From Isoetes taiwanensis (Eukaryota; Streptophyta; Lycopodiopsida; Isoetales; Isoetaceae), in contig JAJEKV010000021.1 in assembly GCA_021234155.1 (NCBI GenBank), positions 14,073,760 through 14,137,759 of the forward strand: a stretch of DNA of 64,000 nucleotides, written 5' to 3'. The notes under the pieces are model-generated. The model searched no databases. It had not been told where the DNA came from and worked only from the letters and a program-made list of their open reading frames with translations. The first letter of the stretch is position 1, and every line of letters starts with the position of its first letter. The position numbers and the translations under genes are program-made. This document shows, in pieces, positions 57,148 to 64,000 of this stretch.

Positions 57148-58198
57148 CCTGATCTGCTCCAATCTTCTGTTCTTTTTTTTCTTCTTTGGACAGTCTTCTT
57201 CTGTCTGCACAGGAACAGGAATATCAGCACTTTTGTCATGTCTATATGTTATGTGAACAAGTATAGAAACTTGGTCTGTATGCCAGTGCATTGACTGGGG
57301 CTCATTCTGGATCTTGATGCTGTAATTTTCTGCAAAGTCAATAACAGATACAATTGTATCTTCTGGAAATGATGACACACACTGTTTAAACTGATTGGCC
57401 TGCCAATGTGCTATGTAATTGTGTGGAACAAAATCTGATATTACCTTCTTCACATCCTCTTGAAACTCTTTGGGAGTTCTCTCCTTCTGTACTAATCTCA
57501 AGACAGGTTTGTACCTCAAAGCCTTTCTTGGATCCCTGAATTCTCTGTCCTGGTCCACAGGTTGCTTTTCAAATGTCTTCCAAGTAACTAGTAATGAACC
57601 CGTGCCATCCATTTCCTGTGGACATTTTCTAATTCTATCCAACCCACATTTTTTACACGCCAACATCAAGCAGTTATGATCAAACCACTCCTCATCATCA
57701 CCTTTGCTGCAGACCACTTGTCTCCATAAATCACTGGTGCACTTGATTGTATGCTCCTTGGCTGCACATTCTGGGCCAGGGCCACAAATCTCACAGTGGC
57801 AGTTGCAATTGTCATGAACTCCACCCGATTTTCTCAGGCTGTTCAATCCCTGCATGATGTATTCAAATTTCAAGTGGTAGATGCAACAACATGTATGCCT
57901 CTCATGCATCCTCCTTACAAAACTCGGTTTCAACCTCTCAAAAGTCTGCAATGCAATTTTGATATGAGGATTCTCCTCTCTAACCTGAGGTAGAATTGCA
58001 ACTGCAGGGAAATCGTGTGAATGCCAAATAAATGCTACATATAATGAACCCTACAATATAGGATGAATACTTACTTGGCTGACTTCAAGAAGGTGAATTG
58101 GATGTTCCATCTTTATTCCTGTCTCTGATACATACCTCCTCACGTCTTTCTTGTATGGAGAAACTCTTGTATTTTCTGTCCAGAACTTGATAACAGCT

Positions 58199-58262
58199 TC
58201 TCTATTTAGACCGATTGGTCTCCGCGGACGATAAAAATACCTTCCTTCCTTCCTTCCTTCTA
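58199..58262 (+). mobile_element. LINE 3'-end remnant with (TTCC)n tail
   Basis: TTAGACCGATTGGTCTCCGC, then GGACGATAAAAATA and a (TTCC)4 tail. This is a 60-bp dead-on-arrival LINE insertion in the transposase gene. Confidence 0.8.
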
Positions 58263-59155
58263 TTGTAATCTAACATGCTATCCATCCGCTTCCTCCTCCT
58301 GAACATTGACCAAGGTCCTTCCCCTTTGTTAGCTTGCACCCTTCTTTGAAAAGCATTTGAAATTGTTTTTCTGGGGATCTTTGAAAACAATCGGCCACTT
58401 TTGATTCAATGGCTTGACACCATTTGTACCTGCTGCTGCCATTATCAGGGTGGACTTCCTTGCACGAAGCATGTCATGATTCCTCTCATACTTATGTTCT
58501 TGCATTGTTTCCTTCAAATTCTTCACCATTTGCTCGGCCATAGTAACCTGCTTAGATTTCTTTATAGAAGCAATTCGTAAATCCCTTGCCCTCCAAAGAA
58601 GACTGTCAAGGATACGGCCTTTGTCATTGTCATCAACATTTGTACTAATTTGGTTGAATACTTCATAAATTTCTCCTGAAATTTCTCTTATTCTGCGGTC
58701 ACTCAGTCTCAATTTCTTATTCTTCTTTGAAGGCGAATCTTTAGAAGGGGAATTCTTCTTCATTGCTACCTTCTTTGCGTACAATCTCTGCCTCTGATCA
58801 AAGTGAACGGGGAGAGGAATTGGGTTTCATCTATCTCGGATTTCTGTGTATTGCAAAATTGGTGAGGGCAAATTGTTGAATTTTGGTTCAGGCAATTCTT
58901 GGAAACAATTAGTCCCTCCATTTTGCTTGAATTCAAGATGGGTTAGCCCGCCATCCACGAATATGGCGGGCTACAGGCATTCATGTTTCCGGCACCAAAC
59001 AAGCTCATGATGCTCTCAGCCTGTCATTTGACGGGCGCGCACCCTACATGTCAATTGATCAATCATGTACGTCGTGTTTAAAACACGCCGATTTTAAGCA
59101 CTTGTAAGCGGCGTCCGGACGGTGATTTCTGCTACCCAGTACCGATTTTGTACCC

Positions 59156-59316
59156 CTACTTGCTTCATCATTAATGCCAACACTTGGCTCAACAATGCTC
59201 CACAATCCCTCAAACTGTAGCACTTCTTTAATTCTCTCCTTCCATATCTGAAAGCCACCAACTCCCTGGAACACTTCAACAGAACTTAAAAGGGTAGCTC
59301 CAAAACGTGTGGACAT
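59156..59316 (-). pseudogene. copia gag N-terminus, separated from the rest by the big transposon
   Basis: From ATG at 59,316 (22 nt after the primer site region) the frame shows the Ty1-copia gag start (GGFQIWKERIKEVLQFEGLW...IVEPS). It stops matching at the CTAC duplication (59,156-59,159), where the transposon end begins. Its continuation in the same frame is at 39,830 downward. Confidence 0.88.
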
Positions 59317-59326
59317 GGTTTAGCCT

Positions 59327-59338
59327 GCTCTGATACCA
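59327..59338 (-). promoter_or_regulatory. primer binding site, initiator tRNA-Met
   Basis: TGGTATCAGAGC on the minus strand, one base after the LTR end. This 12-mer is the usual plant copia PBS, complementary to the 3' end of initiator tRNA-Met. Confidence 0.9.
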
Positions 59339-59339
59339 C

Positions 59340-59791
59340 TATTAGAAAATCTTCTAAAGCTTAACTTGCTCTACACACCTAGGTATTACCAATGTCACAC
59401 ACCAAAATCAATTCAATGTTAAACTACCAATGAGATATGCAAAATATTCAATAACAAAGGCTATGACTTTGATCGATCACTGCATTCATCACTGTATACT
59501 ATACAAACTGAATTTCTCCTTATATTATCTATGGGATCACCACATTTCGGCAATCCCTTTATCTTATCCTTTGGTTCTGCAAGTCGGCCCCTAGATCTCT
59601 GCTGTAGAAACCACCTGGCCGGGAACACTGTTCACCGAGCTAGGTTTCTGGGTTTTCTATTAATGTCTTCGATATCTCCTTAGACCATTAAAACAAACCT
59701 TAGCTTTCATACGACCATTGCAAACATAAATATTCAACCTTATGAATTCAATGAACCCTATGATCATGATAAATCAACCTTATACTCTTCA
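59340..59791 (-). repeat. copia 5' LTR (452 bp)
   Basis: TGAAGAG...on the element strand, matching the two 3' LTR copies at 18,915 and 35,294. Its outer flank is GCCAT (59,792-59,796), the same 5-bp target duplication as at 18,910-18,914 and 35,289-35,293. So this LTR and those two were once the two ends of one insertion. Confidence 0.92.
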
Positions 59792-59796
59792 GCCAT

Positions 59797-60870
59797 TTTA
59801 ACATGCAGCAAGGCATTTGCATCCCAGAGCTTGGCAACGGAAGCTAGCATCTAGATACTGCCGCAATGCATTGTGCTCCTTCTTTGTCCGTACCTGTCCC
59901 ATCTGTGTGCCTGCACATTCCAACATGAGAACCACTGAACTTGTTTGTCCTTCCAGTTTTGAGGCACTGTGGACCCATGCAAGGTTGGGCAATCGGGCAT
60001 CACCCATACCAACTACCTTCTGAAGGTAAATGATATGGCGTTCCAGTGCAGCCCTTTGAAGGGGTAGAAAACTTGTCTCCTGGACCAAGATCTTATATGG
60101 AACTGTAGATTTCACCCCAAGTGCCTGTGCTAAGAAGGCCTTCTCTACCTGCTCCAGGTCATTCCAAGTGGTGAGGGATATCACTGGACCCCACACCTCT
60201 GCCTCGTACAAGAGAACTGACTCGACCAAGACCCTGAACAGGTGTGACTGGTGGCTCCAGGCTACAACTCTGCCTTGTGGCTATTGCTCTGCATGGCATA
60301 TAGTGCTTTCCAGCCTGCTGTGACACACAACTTGATCCCAGTGCGTGGTAGTAGAAAACTCGATCCTTAAATAGTTATCGGACAAAGCTACCTCTACATC
60401 TTCTCCCTGGTAAGTGAATGAGGGGAGCCTTGGCTGACGGGATGATGGAACTACAAGCACTCTAGTTTTAGCCAAGTTAACTCTCATGCTAGTGAACCGA
60501 CAGAAAGTGTCTAGAGCATCCAGGTGTCGTTGCATGTCTTCTGGGGTATAGGCTAGAAGGTCAATGTCATCAGCATCTATGAGTTGCCGAATAATGTGGT
60601 GCATAAGTTGAGCGCCCCCTCCTCCGTGCTCAGCAAGCCAATCTTCTAGCTGATCAATGTATAGGCCAAAGAGTGTCGGGAAGAGAGAGCAACCCTGGCG
60701 CACTCCAATACTACTGACGACAGGCTATCCTGACGGTCTGAGACGGCCTGAGCATGCCTCATATAGCCTGTATATTGTATTTTGCATGTCGACGGGGGTC
60801 CCCCGTTGCCTCAATCTGTCCCACAACTTGTCCCGAGGTACTGTGTCGAAGCATGTTATGCTTAGCATGC
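59797..60870 (-). mobile_element. host LINE, 5' side (reverse transcriptase to copia insertion point)
   Basis: From about 60,865: FDTVPRDKLWDRLRQRGTPV (RT palm), an in-frame TAG, then VRQGCSLFPTLFGLYIDQLE. Next comes LIDADDIDLL, where the family has YADD, so the catalytic box is altered. Then follow NLAKTRVLVVPSS and, after a frameshift near 60,260, EPVLLY-like VESVLLYEAEVWGPVISLTTW and the following domain. It ends at the copia target duplication (59,792-59,796); the sequence continues at 18,914 or 35,293. It is 5'-truncated at about 60,870. Confidence 0.88.
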
Positions 60871-61920
60871 ATATGCCATAAAAAGGGAAAAAATCAAGTC
60901 AACCTTGACTTGTGTTTATGAGTTGATTTGATCTTTCGAAGGTTCATTGAACCTCCTTGATAAAAACTTTCGTTAGTCTTGACTTCTTGGCCACATTAAC
61001 AACCATCAAAAGTTTGTATAGTATAACATGCAATTCATCACTCGCGTTTCTTCTTTTAATATGGTGAATTTCTAATTTATGAAGTGTTTGTATTTATATT
61101 TGGATAGGTGCAACTTTTTTAGGGACCACCATTAGCCTTTTAACATATTTGGTAATCTAACCATGCCTTAATGATCCTACCATTGATTGCATTATTAGAA
61201 TTGTTTTTGCCTCTATTCTTTATTGTTATTGCAAAGAAATGCACTAAACCATCCCCCACATAGGAGTGAGGAAAGAGAAATGTTCGCCGCGGATAAAGCA
61301 TTCTACTGTGGGCAATGGAAACTAATAAAACTGAAGGATATTGCTTAAATACCTAAAAGATAATGCATGATACTATCTATTGCTACCAATTGTGAAGCAT
61401 AAGGAAATCCCTGTTATTGCTATATGTATGCTTAACTTCATGAGCCGACTACCCTAATCTTCCACAAGATAGAGAATATATAGAAGGGAAAACTTGAAAA
61501 AAAAAAATCATTTTGAAATGAAATGCAAGGCTAAACCCACCAGAAATGGAATGATGCAGAGCAAAAAAAATAAGCTTATGGTAAATAATGGCCCACCAAA
61601 AAGGAGGTGGTATCATCGAAATCCACAAAGTCCATTTCATACACTAGCATAAGCTATTTCTCAAGGTATCACGGCATCACCATATCACAGTTTCATATAA
61701 CTATAACTGCATAAATCATTTCATCTTGGAATATCGTTTGCTAACTGCAATAGGTTCGTGGTCTAGTAATCTAGGTCAGCATTGCACCTTTTCCTGCTCA
61801 TCATAAGGATGCCATGGCTTGAGAAGAGCAGGATTGTCAAAGGTAAATTTTAAGTTTTTCTAATTTTTTCTGGCCATCCGAGGGTAAAAGAATGCTAGGG
61901 TGTCTAAAAAATGCCCTTAC
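60871..61920. other. non-coding DNA between two LINEs
   Basis: A+T-rich, no ORF with recognisable motifs, no terminal repeats seen. Confidence 0.5.
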
Positions 61921-63385
61921 ATTGGAAGGAAGGAAGGAAGGAAGGTATTTTTATCGTCCACGGAGACCAATCGGTCTATGGGACCCAATACAAAAGCGCA
62001 GCAAGCGGATTACTACCCGGATTAAAAAACCCCCGCCCCGAAGTGTTTTCGAGGGAAAAACCGTGGCAGCAATCAACCTGCTGACAAACTGTTCCAATAT
62101 ACGAAATGCAAAAACACATAAATATATACACTCATGCACCGCACCCGCAGTGCCTGATCATTGGGCAGCCAGGCGGGGGCAAAGGTGGGCTCGCAGATCT
62201 AGTACCTCCTGAATGTATGACCCCAGAGCATGTACTGACGGTGTGTTCATCAGCAAATGTAGGGGCAAGTCCGGCCGCACTAAGGGAGCGTGTCTGGCCC
62301 GGATCTGACTGTATGCTGGGCAACTCTAGAAAGTGTGAGACTCATCCTCAATGGCACCCGTTTGACAGCACTGACAGAGCCTGTCCTGGCGGGGCTCCCC
62401 AATCCACCTGCCCGTCTCGATGCGAAGATGGTGGGCACCTGTGCGAATGGAGGCAATGAGTCTGCGCTTTTTCAGGGGCAGCTGGGAACGCAGGTAGAGC
62501 TGCGGGCCCCGGGCTAACACGGGGTTGATGTGCTCCTTGTAATGGGCCGTTTTGACCTGCTCTAGAGCGCCGGGGTCCCAGAGCTTGCCAAGGAAGCAAG
62601 CGTCCAGGTACTCCCGCAGGCTGTCACGATCGGCCTCTGTGTCCACCTGCACGCACCTGTGCTCCTGCACGTTCCATCTGGCGAACCACTGATCTCTCTT
62701 ACCCCTCCAACAGGCCCTGAGCCGCTGCGGGCCCATTGCCACAGCGTAAGCCAGGTGCGGGAGCCGAGCATCACCCATATTAACCACTTTCTGAAAATAG
62801 ACGATGTGTCTATCAAGGGCTGCCCGCTGAAGCGGCAAGAATCCAGTTTCCTGCAGCAGAATCTGATAGGGGACTGAAGGTTTCACCCCAAGTGCCCGTG
62901 CCAAAAATGCCTTCTGCACCTGCTCCAAGTCATTCCAGGTCGCCAAAGAGACGACCGGGCCCCAAACCTCGACCCCGTACAGAAGGACAGGCTCGACCAG
63001 TGCCCGAAACAGATGTGACTGATGGCCCCAATCATAGAGCTCTGCCTGGTGACTGTTGTTCTGCATGGCATAAAGCGCTTTCCAGCCTGCTGTCACCCGC
63101 AAGCGGATGGACGCCTCCCAACAGAGCGAGGAGGGGAACTCCACCCCTAGGTACTTGTAGGTGGGCGTGACCTCCACAGGCTGTCCCCGATATGTGAGTG
63201 CAGGAGGCGTGGGGTGGCGTGAAGAGGATATGAGAACCACCCTGGTCTTGGCCAGATTCACGCGCATGTCTGTAGCCTGACAGAATGTGTCTAGGGCATC
63301 CAGATGAGACTGCATAGCTTCTGGGGTGTGGGCCAGAAGGTCAACATCGTCCGCATAGATGAGCTGGCGGATAGGGCAATGTAGG
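61921..63385 (-). mobile_element. LINE, best-preserved ORF2 C-terminal half, (TTCC)n tail
   Basis: On the minus strand a frame of about 350 codons (63,385 to 62,326) is open. It shows the RT catalytic box (LIYADDVDLLAHTPEAM), NLAKTRVVLISSSR, YKYLGVEFPSSLCWEASI, a WKALYAMQNN block, EPVLLYGVEVWGPVVSLATW and HHLRIETGRWIGEPRQDRLC. A Cys/His cluster (CQCCQTGAIEDESH) follows. The 3' UTR has the C-run/G-run hairpin and the conserved ATAGACCGATTGGTCTCCGT motif, and the element ends in (TTCC)n at 61,922-61,945. It is GC-rich and young compared with the other copies. The 5' truncation lies near 63,385, next to a run of T. Confidence 0.9.
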
Positions 63386-63395
63386 CACCCATTAT

Positions 63396-63413
63396 AGTTT
63401 TTTTTTTTTTTTT
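63396..63413. repeat. poly(T) tract
   Basis: About 16 consecutive T at the 5'-truncation edge of the minus-strand LINE. It could be the reverse complement of a poly(A) tail from another retroposed sequence. Confidence 0.5.
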
Positions 63414-63499
63414 GAATTAAAGTTGGCTGGGATATGCAATTATTGGGATTAGCCATGTCACCCATTTGAAATTATGGAAGGCAGTGGCAACCAGAAAGG

Positions 63500-64000
63500 A
63501 CGTTCACTGTGCTTTTTTGGAGGGAGATTGCAAAGTGTTTCCTCTTTCAGAAAAAACTTTGCCCGCCCTTCGGTTTTTTGTATTTCTGTATGATCAAAGC
63601 AATTCCGATTGCAATTTTAACTGTTCCTTATAATCCTTGCCCAAACCTGGGCAATGGACATCTTTGCCCCTCGGAAGTCACCCAGATTAAACAAGAACAT
63701 GAAAGCAAGTGATTCTAGCAAGAAAGAGAAAAAAACAAGAGAAAAGCTCAAGCATTTGAAGAACCAGGGCAAAAAAGAAGACTTATTTGTGAAGAACCCG
63801 CTGTTGTGGAAGCAAAACATATAAGGTGTGTCAATGCAGATGAAATTTTTCTAGATTTACAACAGATCATGGACGAGCAGTGGTGGCCTAAAGACATACG
63901 GGGGTTCAAAGAATCTAGCGTGAAGCCAGAGTGGTCTGAAAATTTCTACAAGCATTATGAAATAGTTTATGGTAAGGGGGAGCTTACCAACTGCCATGCA
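63500..64000 (+). pseudogene. unknown TE-associated gene X, third copy (runs off the window)
   Basis: Homologous to 12,840-13,150 plus 17,083-17,240, but here the two parts are contiguous (…GAACCCGCTGTTGTGGAAGC…GTGTGTCAATGCAGATG). So it represents the state before the tRNA-like units were inserted. The frame shows RRLICEEPAVVEAKHIRCVN, EIFLDLQQIMDEQWWPKDIR and KPEWSENFYKHYEIVYG. An indel near 63,725 shifts the start of the frame. It continues beyond 64,000. Family unknown. Confidence 0.6.

Larger units (their letters stand above)
48317..58784 (-). pseudogene. DDE-like transposase gene of the big transposon, interrupted
   Basis: Pieces in order. N-terminal Lys-rich region from ATG at 58,784, frameshift near 58,340, LINE tail at 58,199-58,262. 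Then FWTENTRVSPYKKDVRRYVS (about 58,180-58,120), a 90-bp intron (57,985-58,074, GTAAGT...CAG) and a long exon 57,984-57,148. That exon has a Cys/His-rich domain (HDNCNCHCEICGPGPEC) and VIDFAENYSIKIQNE. Two Helentron-like elements interrupt at an AAT. The frame resumes at 49,383 with KETHFYISDDKVHDS, HWVWSDGCSQFKSG and ATAHGKGEHDGAVFVIKK, a frameshift at 49,075, and a C-terminal domain (48,655-48,317). The three blocks DFAEN, SDG-QFK and HGKG-xDG look like the D, D and E/D sites of an RNase-H-fold transposase. I recall relatives only as uncharacterised proteins in cnidarians and other animals. Confidence 0.75.
39831..59155. mobile_element. 19.3-kb DNA transposon inserted in copia gag (unassigned superfamily)
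   Basis: The left end is GGGTGTAAAATCGCTAGTGG. The right end, read inward, is GGGTACAAAATCGGTACTGG: 17 of the first 21 bases match. CTAC flanks both sides (39,827-39,830 and 59,156-59,159). Joining the copia sequence across the insert at one CTAC gives a continuous gag reading frame on the minus strand, which fixes both boundaries. Cargo on the plus strand: coiled-coil/RING-like gene (39,976-41,627) and HAD-like gene (41,855-42,562). On the minus strand: small acidic gene (43,382-43,699) and DDE-like transposase (48,317-58,784). Later guests: a Helitron, two Helentron-like elements and a LINE tail. Without these the element is about 7.5 kb. AAGCACTT motifs lie just inside both ends. The 4-bp duplication and GGGT ends match no superfamily I can name with confidence. 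Confidence 0.85.

Overview
This window reads as nuclear DNA of a land plant, most likely a non-seed plant such as a fern (an inference; no species can be named). Reasons: Ty1-copia elements with an initiator-tRNA-Met primer site, a DYW-type PPR fragment, an ABCG transporter fragment, a two-exon gene with a plant telo-box, Helitrons, Harbinger-like MITEs, and low gene density with deeply nested transposable elements. Only one short region (1-7.7 kb) looks like ordinary gene-bearing DNA. The rest is transposons inside transposons, reshuffled by large inverted duplications.

Layout. (1) 1-836: 3' part of a LINE. (2) 837-7,718: single-copy DNA with a small two-exon gene resembling mitochondrial ribosomal protein L31/mL60 (2,486-3,465). 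(3) 7,719-29,190: a giant imperfect palindrome (IR1), arms 10.8 and 8.2 kb around a 2.5-kb spacer. (4) 29,189-43,027: a second palindrome (IR2), arms about 5.7 kb, sharing only a GC dinucleotide with IR1; its spacer is a direct copy of the IR1 spacer (LINE 3' fragment, copia LTR, copia pol). (5) 39,831-59,155: a 19.3-kb DNA transposon, which I think is the main novelty. It sits in the gag gene of the copia element, has short GGGT... terminal inverted repeats and a 4-bp target duplication (CTAC), and removing it restores the gag frame. It carries a coiled-coil/RING-like gene, a HAD-phosphatase-like gene, a small acidic spliced gene, and a broken DDE-like transposase gene of a family I cannot assign to a named superfamily. 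(6) Inside it sit a canonical 4.0-kb Helitron (44,230-48,222) and two head-to-tail Helentron-like elements (49,384-57,147). (7) 59,156-60,870: the other end of the copia (gag N-terminus, PBS, 5' LTR) and the 5' side of the host LINE. (8) 61,921-63,385: the best preserved LINE. (9) 63,500-64,000: a third copy of an unknown gene that also lies in both IR1 arms.

History inferred from nesting: a LINE was hit by a copia element (TSD GCCAT, found beside LTRs now 24-41 kb apart); the copia gag was hit by the 19-kb transposon; that transposon took in a Helitron and two Helentron-like elements. Separately, a template-switching type rearrangement copied flanking DNA, copia and transposon end in inverted orientation, giving the two palindromes. 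The arms have since diverged: a 2.9-kb insert with ABCG and PPR fragments and a fold-back MITE is only in the IR1 left arm, and a 555-bp MITE only in the right. Many reading frames are broken by small indels, often differently in the two arms, so part of the decay could be uncorrected sequencing error in repeats.
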